Notes: a model not told the origin generated them from the letters alone. DNA of 64,000 bases from Microbacterium hominis (GCF_013282805.1 NZ_CP054038.1:3224001-3288000), one strand, 5' to 3'; positions 37,362 through 45,936 are shown, counted from the stretch's first letter. Numbers and translations are program-made.

Positions 37362-37789
37362 GAGCGGTCCTCGGCGGGGGTGCTGATGACGGCCGTGGCA
37401 TCGATCTCGACGAGCCACTCGGGGCGGGCGAGCGCGCTGACCACGAGGCCGGTCGACACGGGGAAGACCCCCTTCAGCCACCGACCCATGACGCGGTACA
37501 CGGGCTCCCGGTAGCGCGGATCGATGAGGTACACGACGACCTTCACGATGTCGTCGAGGGACGACCCGGCCTCTTCGAGGAGCATCGCGATGTTGGCCAT
37601 CGCCTTCTCGGCCTGCGCCTCGACGTCGCCGATGCCGACCGACTCGCGGGTCTCGAGGTCCTGCCCGATCTGGCCGCGCAGGTACACGACGCCGCCCGCG
37701 ACGACCGCCTGGCAGAGGTCGTTGTCGAGGTTCTGCTCGGGGTAGGTGTCCTTGGTGTTGAACGGACGGATGCGGGTATGGGTGGTCAT
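37358..37789 (-). CDS. RidA/YjgF family enamine/imine deaminase
   Basis: A 143-residue trimeric RidA-type protein. Conserved features are VVYLRGQIGQD (about 34-44), EAQAEKAMANIAMLLEEAGSS (about 58-78), VVYLIDPRY and the ending WLVEIDATAVI. RidA proteins hydrolyse reactive enamines/imines to the carbonyl and ammonia; the catalytic Arg of the RidA subfamily near residue 105 is replaced or shifted here (MGRWLKG region), so it may belong to an Rid1-7 branch. It overlaps the FMO gene stop and the DUF1028 start by 4 nt each. The context suggests it handles an unstable product of the monooxygenase. Confidence 0.9.
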   Translation of the reverse strand: MTTHTRIRPFNTKDTYPEQNLDNDLCQAVVAGGVVYLRGQIGQDLETRESVGIGDVEAQAEKAMANIAMLLEEAGSSLDDIVKVVVYLIDPRYREPVYRVMGRWLKGVFPVSTGLVVSALARPEWLVEIDATAVISTPAEDRS

Positions 37790-39111
37790 GAGCGGACTCC
37801 GGATGAGGCGAGCACGGTCTCGCCGGCCGGGTCGGCGGCGAGAGTGGGGGAAGCGGGGGCGGCCGACGCGGGCCGGTACGCGGTATAGCCCTGCTGGATC
37901 GCGATCTGGTCGGCGATGTAGCGCGCGTCGTGCCACACGCCCCAGATGAAGCTCGATCCGCGGCGGGACTGCCACGGCAGCCCGAGGAAGTAGAGACCCG
38001 GCACGACGGACACGCCGCGGTGATGGCGGGGGCGTCCGCGCTCGTCGAAGGCGTCGAATTCGAGCCACGCGTAGTCGACCGCGAAGCCGGTCGCCCAGAT
38101 GATCGAGGTGATCCCCGCCGCCGCGAGGTCCAGCTCGAGGATCGGGTCCGTGATGCACGCGGCATCCGGCGCCATCACGCGGGCCTCGGGCTCTTCGGGC
38201 AGGTCGAGACCGGTGCGCGCGACATAGGCATCGGCCTCATCGAGCAGCTCGAGGTAGTTGGCGTCGCCATTCGCGATGTTGCGGGCGAGGTCGTCGGCGA
38301 ACCGCATCGTGCCGTCCTCGTACCCCCCCGCGCGCCCGAGCAGGGTGATCCCCTCGTGCGCGAGGCGGCGGAAGTCGACCGTGTGCCCGCCGCGCGCGCC
38401 GCTCACGGCGATCGTGACGTGCTCGGCGCCGGCGCGCGGCGCCGCAGCCTCCCACTGGCCGAGCACGCCGAGCCACCAGCAGAAGTCGCGGCCGCGGTAC
38501 CGGCGCGGCGGCCGGTCGTGCGGACCGACCGCCAGGAACACGGAGCGGCCCGATCGGCGCAGCTCGTCGGCGATCTGCACGCCCGACGACCCGGCTCCGA
38601 CCACGAGCACCGCCCCCGCGGGCAGCTGCGCCGGGTTGCGGTAGCCGCTCGAGTGCAGCTGGTGGATGCCGGCGTCCTCCGGCACCACGGTCGGAATGAC
38701 GGGTCGTTGGAACGGCCCGGTAGCGGCGACGACGTAGCGCGCCTCGATGACACCCGCCGAGGTCTCCGCCACGAATCCCGGGCGCCCGTCGGCGCGGCGC
38801 ACCGCGGTGACCTCGACGCCCTCGCGCACCGGCGCCGCGATCATGTCGGCGTACGCGGTGAAGTAGTCGGCCACCTCGTCCTTGGTGGCGAAGCCGTCGG
38901 CGTCACCCGCGAACGCGAGGCCGGGGAAGCGGTCGTGCCAAGCAGGGCCGTTCGCAACCAGCGAGTCCCACCGGCCGGTGCGCCAGCGCTCGGCGATGCG
39001 GTCGCGCTCTACGACGATGTGCGCGATGCCGCGGCCGGTCAGATGCTCGCTCATGGCGATGCCGGCCTGGCCGGCACCGATCACCAGCACGTCGGTCTGT
39101 TCGCTCGACAT
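37786..39111 (-). CDS. flavin-dependent monooxygenase (CzcO/YUCCA-like)
   Basis: A 441-residue FAD/NADPH flavoprotein. The FAD-binding Rossmann motif GAGQAG (about 11-16) and the second, NADPH-binding motif GAGSSG (about 177-182) are clear. The region around HQLHSSGYRN resembles the FMO identifying motif, and IIWATGF is the usual C-terminal ATG motif. Relatives N- or C-oxygenate amines and keto acids. I chose ATG 39111 (MSSEQT) because GGGAGG precedes it; ATG 39150 would add 13 residues without a ribosome site. It is first in the operon FMO-ridA-DUF1028-M20-ALDH and divergent from lysR. Confidence 0.9.
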   Translation of the reverse strand: MSSEQTDVLVIGAGQAGIAMSEHLTGRGIAHIVVERDRIAERWRTGRWDSLVANGPAWHDRFPGLAFAGDADGFATKDEVADYFTAYADMIAAPVREGVEVTAVRRADGRPGFVAETSAGVIEARYVVAATGPFQRPVIPTVVPEDAGIHQLHSSGYRNPAQLPAGAVLVVGAGSSGVQIADELRRSGRSVFLAVGPHDRPPRRYRGRDFCWWLGVLGQWEAAAPRAGAEHVTIAVSGARGGHTVDFRRLAHEGITLLGRAGGYEDGTMRFADDLARNIANGDANYLELLDEADAYVARTGLDLPEEPEARVMAPDAACITDPILELDLAAAGITSIIWATGFAVDYAWLEFDAFDERGRPRHHRGVSVVPGLYFLGLPWQSRRGSSFIWGVWHDARYIADQIAIQQGYTAYRPASAAPASPTLAADPAGETVLASSGVRS

Positions 39112-39172
39112 CGCAGCCTCCCTCTCGCCGACGGGATTCGCGTCGGCCATCTCAGGCTAGAAACGCGAAGTA

Positions 39173-39186
39173 CATCTGTACAGATG
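39173..39186. promoter_or_regulatory. perfect 14-bp palindrome between FMO operon and lysR
   Basis: CATCTGTACAGATG is its own reverse complement. It lies 62 bp from the FMO start and 45 bp from the lysR start in a 119-bp divergent gap. A symmetrical site with T/A near the ends is typical of LysR activation sites, so this probably controls both directions. Confidence 0.6.
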
Positions 39187-39230
39187 AGATTCCCGTCGCA
39201 CTGCATCACCTGAGTTGATACTGTCGTCGT

Positions 39231-40151
39231 ATGGCGCGTCTCACCCGCCCCGACATGACCCTCGTGCAGCTGAGGTACTTCGTGACCGCCGCGAATCGGC
39301 GCTCGATGACCGAGGCCTCACTCGACCTGCACGTCGCCCAGTCGGCCGTCTCCACGGCGATCGCGCAGCTGGAACGGGGGCTGGGCGTGCAGCTGTTCGT
39401 GCGCCAGCGCAGCAAGGGCTTGGCTCTCACCGATGCCGGCGAGCAGCTGCTGCGCGATGCGCGGTCGCTGCTGGCCCAGGTGGACGAGATGACCGACACC
39501 GTGCGGGGGCGGCACTACGACGTGCGCGGCACGCTGCGCCTGGCCTGCTTCGTGACCCTCGCCCCGTTCGTGCTCCCCCGGCTCATCTCCCGGGTGCGGG
39601 CCGAGCACCCGCGCCTGCGCATCGAGATCATCGAGGCCGACGTCGACGGCACGGTGGAGCTGCTGCTGAACGGAACGGTCGAGGCGGCCATCGCGTACGA
39701 CTTCGGCCGCGCGCACGACCTCACCTTCGACCACCTGTACTCGTCGCCGCCGCACGTGATCCTGCCGTTGGAGCATCCGCTCGCTGACCGCGAGACCATC
39801 GCGCTGCCCGAGCTGGACGGCCAGGATCTCGTCCTGCTCGACATCGCGCATTCGCGCGAGTACTTCCTCGGCATGCTGGCCGCGGCCGGCGTCGAGCCGC
39901 AGATCCGCTACAGCTCACGCAGCTACGAGACGGTCCGCTCGCTCGTGGCGCGCGGCGAGGGCTACTCGATCCTCAACCACATGCCGCGGTCTCCGCTCAC
40001 CTACGACGGCGGAGAGCTCGCCGCCGTTCCGATCGCGGGCGACGTGCCTCCGCTCGACGTGTGCTTCGTGCGCGTCACCGAGGTGCGCCCGACCGCGCGC
40101 GCCCGGATCATCGGCGACCTCGCGCACGAGCTGTTCGCCGCACCGGCCTGA
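39231..40151 (+). CDS. LysR-family transcriptional regulator
   Basis: A 306-residue LysR-type regulator. The N-terminal winged helix (about 8-68) contains QLRYFVTAANRRSMTEAS and VAQSAVSTAIAQLERGLGVQLF. The effector domain (about 95-300) has GTLRLACF and the second-lobe GYSILNH. No ribosome site is obvious, so a leaderless start is possible. It is divergent from the FMO operon and its palindrome, so it probably activates that operon in response to the pathway substrate. It converges on the second amine oxidase with 11 bp between stops. Confidence 0.92.
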   Translation: MARLTRPDMTLVQLRYFVTAANRRSMTEASLDLHVAQSAVSTAIAQLERGLGVQLFVRQRSKGLALTDAGEQLLRDARSLLAQVDEMTDTVRGRHYDVRGTLRLACFVTLAPFVLPRLISRVRAEHPRLRIEIIEADVDGTVELLLNGTVEAAIAYDFGRAHDLTFDHLYSSPPHVILPLEHPLADRETIALPELDGQDLVLLDIAHSREYFLGMLAAAGVEPQIRYSSRSYETVRSLVARGEGYSILNHMPRSPLTYDGGELAAVPIAGDVPPLDVCFVRVTEVRPTARARIIGDLAHELFAAPA

Positions 40152-40162
40152 GCCGCGCCGCT

Positions 40163-42109
40163 TCAGCAGTGGCAGGCGCCCTCGCCCGAGTGGCACGACC
40201 CGGCGGCCTTCTCCGACGGCGGCACGTCGAGCGCCGGGTTGCGGTCGAAGAAGCCTGTCGGCTTGAGGGTGAACCCGGTGTAGTCCACGGGCATGATCGG
40301 CCAGTCCTCCACCCGCGGGAAGTGCGTGAGACCGAAGCTGTGCCACAGCACGATGTCTTCGCCGTCGATCGGCCGATCGGCCTGGATGTACTCGGGAAGC
40401 CCGGGCGATCCGATGCTCTGGTTGACGAAGTCGCCCGCGGGGAACCTCTCGTCCTCGGCGAACCGCGTCACCCAGAGGTGGTCGGTCGCGAAGGCGGCAC
40501 GACGGCTGATCGACGAGTCGTCCGCGGCGGCCAGGGTCGGCTGCCCCTCGGGGAACAGGGTGTACGCCACCGGCTCGCCGACCACGTTGACGTTCTCCGT
40601 GTTCACGATCTCCCAGACGCGACCGAGCGACCCGTCGGCCTTGCGGCGGGCCTCCGACTCGACATCGAGAACGCGGCGCGACCGGGTGAAGGCGTTGCCA
40701 TGCGGGTTGCCTTCGCCCTTCGGCAGGCGCTTCAGGTCGAGCTCGTGCACGGCGTTGCGGTCGCCGTCGACGGCCATGTCGAGGCGCGCGCAGAAGATGT
40801 GCTGGTGGAAGGGCGCCCCGAGGCCCGGTGCGATCTCCGATGCGTAGGGGTAGCCCTTGCCGGGGTAGCGGGCGGTGAAGACGATGCCGGTGGCCTTCGC
40901 CTCGAACTGGATGGTGCCGTCGAGGGAGAAGTACCAGTAGAAGCCGTAGTCGTAGTTGCCGACGGTCGTGAAGAAGCTCACCACGAGCCGACGCTGCCGA
41001 CGGGTCGACTTGTGCCCCGCCCACTCGTCGGTGTGCTTCCAGAGCAGACCGAAGTCCTCCTCGTGGATGCAGATGCCCTGCGTGATCTCACGCGGATTCC
41101 CGAAGTCGTCGGCGACCACCGGGGAGAGGTAGGTGATCTCGCCGAGGCAGTCGCACCCGAGCTCGAGCGAGTTGGCGTCACGGCCGACGAGGTACTCGCC
41201 GGTGTCGAAATAGTTCTGCCACGAGCGGTACGGGGCGGGGTCGCCGTAAGGGACCACCATCTCGGCGATCGAGGCGCGATCGATGACCGAACGCCGGCGT
41301 CCGCCGTCCGCGAAGCCGATCCGGCTGAGAACCAGTCCCTCGCGCGCGTCGAATCCGACGTGCAGGTCCCACTTCTGCCAGCTCAGCACGTTTCCATCCA
41401 GCGAGAAGCTCGGTCCCTCGGGCTGCGTGATCTGCAGCGGCTTGAGGTCGGTGCGGAGGGGCCCGGTCAGCTCCGGCGACTCGAAGTTCCCGGGGGTGAT
41501 CGGGTCGTCCGACGGGCCATCGTCGATGATGCGCACGACGCGGCGCTCGATCATGTCGACGAAGGCCACCAGCTGGTCGACCGGGTTGCCCCATGCGTAC
41601 TGGCCGGGCTCGCGCTGCACGAAGGCGAGACCGCGCAGGAGCCTCCGGCCCTCCTCGCCCTCGTAGTCGAAGATGCCGGCCGACAGCGGGGCGACGCGCA
41701 CCTCATCGGGGCGCAGGCCCCGGGCGGCGAGCGCGGCCTGCCAGCCCTCGTCGGCGGCCAGGATCGACTCGATGGCCTCGAACTCCTCCAGCAGCACCGG
41801 CGCCTGCCCGACGAGGGTCGGATCGACGGCCGTCGCCGAGACCGTGCGGCCGGCGGTCAGGTCGACCACGATGTCGGAGGTCTCCCCCGTCGCGGTGTCG
41901 AGGAGGATCGCCCGCGCCTCACGGGGGGCGACCGCACCCGACCGCAGCAGCGCCTTGGCCGGCTCCTTGAGCGAGAGGTAGGTGACGCGCACAGTGTCGC
42001 CCAGGTGACCCTCGGCGGCCAGGTGGTCGCGAGCGGCGACGATCTCGTCCGCGCTCAGCGGGTCGAGCGGGTGGGTGCGCCGTTCGGTGGCGACGAGCGA
42101 GGTGTTCAC
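40163..42109 (-). CDS. copper-containing primary amine oxidase (topaquinone enzyme), copy 2
   Basis: A 648-residue monoamine oxidase close to Arthrobacter globiformis phenylethylamine/histamine oxidases. NYDY gives the topaquinone precursor Tyr386, copper ligands are His435, His437 and His596, and the base is Asp302 in YFDTGEY. The distances Asp-Tyr 84, Tyr-His 49 and Tyr-His 210 equal those I recall for the Arthrobacter enzyme. There is no signal peptide. The tail [11 protein letters not shown] is Cys/His-rich, as in copy 1. It is a single gene, divergent from an NCS1 permease over 311 bp. The substrate (phenylethylamine, tyramine or histamine) is not decided by sequence. Confidence 0.95.
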   Translation of the reverse strand: MNTSLVATERRTHPLDPLSADEIVAARDHLAAEGHLGDTVRVTYLSLKEPAKALLRSGAVAPREARAILLDTATGETSDIVVDLTAGRTVSATAVDPTLVGQAPVLLEEFEAIESILAADEGWQAALAARGLRPDEVRVAPLSAGIFDYEGEEGRRLLRGLAFVQREPGQYAWGNPVDQLVAFVDMIERRVVRIIDDGPSDDPITPGNFESPELTGPLRTDLKPLQITQPEGPSFSLDGNVLSWQKWDLHVGFDAREGLVLSRIGFADGGRRRSVIDRASIAEMVVPYGDPAPYRSWQNYFDTGEYLVGRDANSLELGCDCLGEITYLSPVVADDFGNPREITQGICIHEEDFGLLWKHTDEWAGHKSTRRQRRLVVSFFTTVGNYDYGFYWYFSLDGTIQFEAKATGIVFTARYPGKGYPYASEIAPGLGAPFHQHIFCARLDMAVDGDRNAVHELDLKRLPKGEGNPHGNAFTRSRRVLDVESEARRKADGSLGRVWEIVNTENVNVVGEPVAYTLFPEGQPTLAAADDSSISRRAAFATDHLWVTRFAEDERFPAGDFVNQSIGSPGLPEYIQADRPIDGEDIVLWHSFGLTHFPRVEDWPIMPVDYTGFTLKPTGFFDRNPALDVPPSEKAAGSCHSGEGACHC

Positions 42110-42420
42110 GAGGCTCTCCGTTCACGTCGGTGCGCGGCGCGCGGAATGCGCGTGACGCCACTGACAGAGTCGAGTACACCCCACCTCTGTTGCGCGCGCC
42201 AATACCGGTGCGCGGTGCACTGGATCAAGAGAAGTGATCTGCGCCGCTCGCGGCTTCGATCGAGTGGATGCCGCGAGCGCGGCATCCACTCGTCATCAAT
42301 TTCTGTGATGCACCGCGTCGAATACGTGAAGTTCCCAGATGAACGCTCGACGCCCACCATGGGGGACAGCGCGATTCGCGCCCTCCATCACCGGTTCTGA
42401 TGCCGAGAAGAGAGACGACC
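42110..42420. other. divergent intergenic region, amine oxidase 2 / NCS1 permease
   Basis: 311 bp without a gene. It holds the long palindrome at 42261-42292 and a mildly AT-rich stretch after it (TCATCAATTTCTGTGATG, 42293-42310) that may carry the permease promoter. No clear -35/-10 pair was found. Confidence 0.6.
42261..42292. repeat. dispersed palindromic element, copy 2
   Basis: Perfect 15-bp arms, CGAGTGGATGCCGCG (42261-42275) and CGCGGCATCCACTCG (42278-42292), separated by AG. The inner 12 bp of each arm are identical to the element at 29984-30009. Both copies are intergenic. Confidence 0.85.
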
Positions 42421-43836
42421 ATGAGCGACACGTCGACGACGACGCAGAGCCTCGTCCAGTTCGAGACGCGGCACATCATGCCCATCCCCGAGAGCGAGCG
42501 CACCGGATCCGTCCGCTCGCTGTTCGCGATCTGGGTGGGGATCAACATGCTCCCCCTCACCGTCGTGACCGGCGCGATCGCCACCGGCGCGTTCGGCCTG
42601 TCGATCGGATGGAGCATCGTCGCCATCCTCACCGGCAACCTCATCGGCGCCTTCGGCGCCGCCCTGCACGCGTCGCAGGGACCGCACCTCGGCGTGCCGC
42701 AGATGCTCCAGGCGCGGGCGCAGTTCGGGTTCTACGGCGGAAGCCTGCTGGCCTTCATCGCGCTGCTCATGTTCCTGGGCTTCTTCGCGAGCATCCTCGT
42801 CGTCGCGAAGGACTCGCTGCTCGCCGTGTTCCCAGACCTGGACCCGGTCGCGGTGATCGTCGTTTTCGCCGGGGTCGGCATCGTCATCGCCGTGTACGGC
42901 TACGACCTGCTGCGCAAGGCCATGGTCGTGCTCTCGGTCGTCATCGCCGCGGTCGTCGTGATCGCCATGGTGATGCTCTGGTTCCAGCCTGCCGTCACCA
43001 CCCCGAACCCCGAGGCCGGCTTCACCGTCGCCGGCTTCTTCGGGATGCTGGCGATCGGCGTCGTCTGGCAGCTCGCGTACGCCCCGTACGTGTCGGACTA
43101 CTCGCGCTACCTGCCGAAGGACACCGGCCCCAAGCAGGCGTTCTGGGCGACCTACCTGGGCCTCGTGCTCAGCTCCGTGTTCGTGATGGTCCTCGGAGTG
43201 CTGCTCGGTGCCGCCGACCCGGCGAACCCGCTCGGCGCGATGGGCTCGCTGCTCGGCGGCTTCGGCGTCGTCGGACTGCTCGTCTTCGCCTTCAGCGCGG
43301 CGATGATCAACGCGGCCGAGCTCTACTCCGGCGTCATGTGCGCACTGACCGCGGTGAACTCCACCGTGCGCTCGGCCACGATCACCACCCGCACGCGTGT
43401 GCTCACCACGATCGTGTGCGGCGCGATCGCGACCGCTGCGGCCCTCGCCGGCGAGAGCGACTTCGTGACGATGTTCCAGAACTTCGTCACGATCCTCCTG
43501 TACGTGCTCATCCCGTGGTCGGCCATCAATCTGGTCGACTACTTCCTGATCCGCAAGGGCGATTACGCCGTGGAGGAGCTGTTCCAGCGCGACGGCGGCC
43601 GCTACGGGCGCTGGAACGCCATCGGCCTGTCCACCTACGGGATCGGCCTCGCGGTGCAGGTGCCGTTCATGGTGACCCCGATGTTCACCGGACCGCTCGC
43701 CGAGCCGCTCGGCTTCATCGACATCGCCTGGATCCTCGGGTTCCTCGTGAGCGGGGCCGTGTACCTGGCGCTGACGCGGGCATCCGCGGCGAAGGACAGC
43801 GGGGCCACCGCGGCCGTGGAGACCAGCGTCCGCTGA
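42421..43836 (+). CDS. NCS1-family permease (purine-cytosine permease-like)
   Basis: A 471-residue transporter with about 12 transmembrane helices of the nucleobase-cation-symport-1 family (cytosine, allantoin, thiamine and hydantoin carriers). Typical stretches are the N-terminal HIMPIPESERTGSVRSLFAIW, GPHLGVPQMLQARAQFGFYG after the second helix, and the YVSDYSRYLPKDT loop. Start ATG 42421 has GAGAAGAGAGA upstream. It diverges from the second amine oxidase. By position it may import that enzyme's substrate, although the family usually moves heterocycles, so this is speculative. Confidence 0.9.
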   Translation: MSDTSTTTQSLVQFETRHIMPIPESERTGSVRSLFAIWVGINMLPLTVVTGAIATGAFGLSIGWSIVAILTGNLIGAFGAALHASQGPHLGVPQMLQARAQFGFYGGSLLAFIALLMFLGFFASILVVAKDSLLAVFPDLDPVAVIVVFAGVGIVIAVYGYDLLRKAMVVLSVVIAAVVVIAMVMLWFQPAVTTPNPEAGFTVAGFFGMLAIGVVWQLAYAPYVSDYSRYLPKDTGPKQAFWATYLGLVLSSVFVMVLGVLLGAADPANPLGAMGSLLGGFGVVGLLVFAFSAAMINAAELYSGVMCALTAVNSTVRSATITTRTRVLTTIVCGAIATAAALAGESDFVTMFQNFVTILLYVLIPWSAINLVDYFLIRKGDYAVEELFQRDGGRYGRWNAIGLSTYGIGLAVQVPFMVTPMFTGPLAEPLGFIDIAWILGFLVSGAVYLALTRASAAKDSGATAAVETSVR

Positions 43837-43907
43837 GCGCGGCCGATCACCGCCCGGACCCTGCCACCCTCGAGTTCTGTCACCCCTCGGCGTTCTATCG
43901 TCGAGGG

Positions 43908-44555
43908 GTGACCCGCGTCTACCCCGCCACCCTCGCCGCCGGCGTGGAGCGCGAGCTCGTCGTGCGCAAGTCCCGGTTCATCGCCCGCATCGAGCCGGTG
44001 CGATCGGTCGCGGAGGCGGAGACGGTGATCGCCGCCGTCCGCAGGCAGCACTGGGACGCACGGCACAACTGCACCGCCATGGTCACCGGGCTCCACGGCG
44101 ATCAGGCGCGCTCGTCCGACGACGGGGAGCCGTCGGGGACGGCGGGCATGCCGATGCTCGAGGTGCTGCGCCGGCGCGAGCTCACGGATCTCGTCGCCGT
44201 CGTCACCCGCTATTTCGGCGGCGTGAAGCTGGGTGCGGGCGGACTCGTGCGCGCGTACTCGACCTCGGTGTCGGAGGCGCTCGACGAGGCGCGCCTCCTG
44301 CGGCGGGTCGAACTCACGCAGGTGCTCCTCGACGTGCCCCACGCCGACGCCGGCCGCTTCGAGAATCTGCTCCGCGACTGGGCCCACCGCTCGGGAGCGA
44401 CCTTGGGCGGCACGGCGTACGGGGCGACCGCCACGCTGGAGGTCTGGGCGCCGGGCGACGCCCTCCTCCGGCTCCACGAGGAGATCGCGTCGGCGTCCGC
44501 CGGCACGGTCTCCGCCGCAGAGGGCGAGACGCGGGTCGTCGATGTGCGCGACTGA
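43908..44555 (+). CDS. yigZ: YigZ/IMPACT family protein
   Basis: A 215-residue soluble protein. The N-terminal UPF0029 domain (about 20-125) has the signature SSDDGEPSGTAGMPMLEVL and TRYFGGVKLGAGGLVRAY. A C-terminal DUF1949 ferredoxin-like domain follows. The family is widespread and is linked to translation or ribosome interaction; its exact job is not known. I chose GTG 43908 because the family normally starts about 15 residues before the conserved KSRF. It lacks a separate ribosome site and may be leaderless. Confidence 0.85.
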   Translation: MTRVYPATLAAGVERELVVRKSRFIARIEPVRSVAEAETVIAAVRRQHWDARHNCTAMVTGLHGDQARSSDDGEPSGTAGMPMLEVLRRRELTDLVAVVTRYFGGVKLGAGGLVRAYSTSVSEALDEARLLRRVELTQVLLDVPHADAGRFENLLRDWAHRSGATLGGTAYGATATLEVWAPGDALLRLHEEIASASAGTVSAAEGETRVVDVRD

Positions 44556-44595
44556 GCGGCATCCATCTCGGTGCGAGATCGAAATCCATACTTTT

Positions 44596-44620
44596 TCGCT
44601 AGCTAAACTAGCGATATAGT
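44596..44620 (+). promoter_or_regulatory. inverted repeat and -10 element for a leaderless transcript
   Basis: TCGCTAG-CTAAA-CTAGCGA (44596-44614) has perfect 7-bp arms. A strong -10, TATAGT, follows directly at 44615-44620. The ATG of the next gene is at 44627, the expected transcription start, so the mRNA probably has no leader. A repressor on the repeat would block the -35 and -10 region. Confidence 0.65.
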
Positions 44621-44626
44621 CGGGGC

Positions 44627-45577
44627 ATGGATCCGGACTCAGCCTGCATCGGCACCCTCGAGCGCCCCGCCGCGACGCTTTCGACCGCAGAGCTGAGGCG
44701 GTTCGCAGCCCGCGCCGAGGCGATGATCTCGCCCGCGTCGGTGGCCGCCCTGTACGGTCGCGCCGAGATGCTCGAGCGACTGCCCCTCGCCGTGCAGCGT
44801 TGGATCGTGTCGCGCGCGCGCACCGACGACGATATGGGCTTCGTGGTCGACCCGTACTGCACCTTCCTCGCGTACGAGATCACCGACCAGGTCGCTGCGA
44901 GCCGGCTGCTGCCCGCGGGGTACCGTCTGGTGCCGACGTCGATGTTCGGCGACGGAGAGCCGCGGCTGTGTGCGATCCTCGGCGCCTTCGCGGTGCGCGC
45001 CTCGTTCATGAGCGGGGTGCGGGTCGAGCTGTACCTCATCGCGGAGAACATCCGCACCGGCATGCTCACCTGGGTGATCTGCGACTACGAGTCCAACACC
45101 ATCAATTTCGACCCGGGCCAGGGGTTCTCCGCCGCGACCACGAGCCGTGCGATGGTGACGACGTCGCACGCCGGCGAGGTGCTGGTCGATGTGCGCAGCA
45201 CGCATCGCCCCAACGAGGTGACGTTCACCGCGGCGGTCGGCGAGGGCGTTTTCCGGCCGCTCGACCAGCGGCTGTGGATCGACGGCAACCTCAGCGTCGA
45301 TTACGGCGGCCGGCTCGCCCACGACGGCTCCGACCCGTTCGGGCTCATCTTCGACCCGGGCGAGATGACCCGCGCTCTCGACCTCCCGCTCGAGAGCGTC
45401 GAGGTGCGCACGAACACCTTCGGCGCCGGCTTCCTGAGCGATCGCCCCTTCGAGGCCGCGTGCTTCCCGTATGCGCAGCACTTCATCACGACCAGCTATC
45501 CGCAGGCGAGTGCGATCCGCGACCAGACCGCGCTCGTCGACGCCGCGCGGGAGCGCGGCGCGGCGGTGACCGAGTAG
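44627..45577 (+). CDS. conserved hypothetical protein (possibly acetoacetate-decarboxylase-like fold)
   Basis: A 316-residue soluble protein I do not recognise with certainty. The N-terminal 70 residues look helical. The rest is beta-rich, with YRLVPTSMFGDGEPRLCAILGAF and a mid-section LYLIAENIRTGMLTWVICDYESNT, a pattern that recalls the acetoacetate-decarboxylase/DUF2071-type fold. There is no signal peptide or membrane helix. The start is fixed by the -10 box seven bases upstream; this looks like a leaderless, tightly regulated single gene under a 19-bp inverted repeat. Its neighbours (yigZ, csbD) give no functional hint. Confidence 0.7.
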   Translation: MDPDSACIGTLERPAATLSTAELRRFAARAEAMISPASVAALYGRAEMLERLPLAVQRWIVSRARTDDDMGFVVDPYCTFLAYEITDQVAASRLLPAGYRLVPTSMFGDGEPRLCAILGAFAVRASFMSGVRVELYLIAENIRTGMLTWVICDYESNTINFDPGQGFSAATTSRAMVTTSHAGEVLVDVRSTHRPNEVTFTAAVGEGVFRPLDQRLWIDGNLSVDYGGRLAHDGSDPFGLIFDPGEMTRALDLPLESVEVRTNTFGAGFLSDRPFEAACFPYAQHFITTSYPQASAIRDQTALVDAARERGAAVTE

Positions 45578-45658
45578 CCCCGAGTCCCCTTGTAGTCAAC
45601 CCCATCGCCCCACACGCCGCACCGACCTACCGTCGATACACCGGCGATTCATCGCCGC

Positions 45659-45675
45659 GACGTCAAGGGACGTCA
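45659..45675. promoter_or_regulatory. tandem GACGTCA direct repeat before csbD-like gene
   Basis: GACGTCA occurs at 45659-45665 and 45669-45675, with a 10-bp period, just ahead of the ribosome site of the CsbD-like gene. Each heptamer contains the palindrome GACGTC. A regulator dimer bound in tandem is possible. Confidence 0.3.
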
Positions 45676-45695
45676 ACAGTGTGAGGAGTACCGCG

Positions 45696-45866
45696 ATGGG
45701 CATGGACGACAAGGTCAAGAACGCCGCCGAGGAGATGGGCGGCAAGGTGAAGGAGACCACCGGAAAGGTCACCGACGACGAGCGCCTCGAAGCCGAGGGC
45801 AAGGCGGATCAGGCCAAGGCGAACCTGAAGCAGGCCGGCGAGAACGTGAAGGATGCCTTCAAGTGA
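45696..45866 (+). CDS. CsbD-like stress protein
   Basis: A 56-residue, highly charged helical protein of the CsbD family (general-stress proteins under sigma-B in Bacillus; function unknown). It has the family start MDDKVKNAAEEMGGKVKETT and ends with GENVKDAF, and is Lys/Glu/Ala-rich. GAGGAG lies seven bases before ATG 45696; a GTG at 45681 is upstream but would sit on the ribosome site. A strong hairpin follows. It is probably induced by osmotic or phosphate stress, by analogy only. Confidence 0.88.
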   Translation: MGMDDKVKNAAEEMGGKVKETTGKVTDDERLEAEGKADQAKANLKQAGENVKDAFK

Positions 45867-45899
45867 CGCGTCGGCTCGCCTGACGAGAAGTCGCCTGTC

Positions 45900-45936
45900 G
45901 ACCCGCGATGAGTGCTCGGCATTCATCGCGGGTCGC
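45900..45936 (+). terminator. strong hairpin after csbD-like gene
   Basis: CGACCCGCGATGA (45900-45912) pairs perfectly with TCATCGCGGGTCG (45924-45936) around an 11-nt loop that can extend the stem by a G-U pair. There is no T-tract. It lies 33 bp after the stop. Confidence 0.65.

Noticed and set aside
37358..38158. Longer 266-codon frame containing RidA
   Set aside because: The extension upstream of 37789 is antisense-like sequence inside the FMO gene. RidA is normally about 130-145 residues, and ATG 37789 overlaps the FMO stop as in the rest of the operon.
40061..42400. 779-codon plus-strand open frame across amine oxidase 2
   Set aside because: It is antisense to a clear copper amine oxidase and has low-complexity composition.
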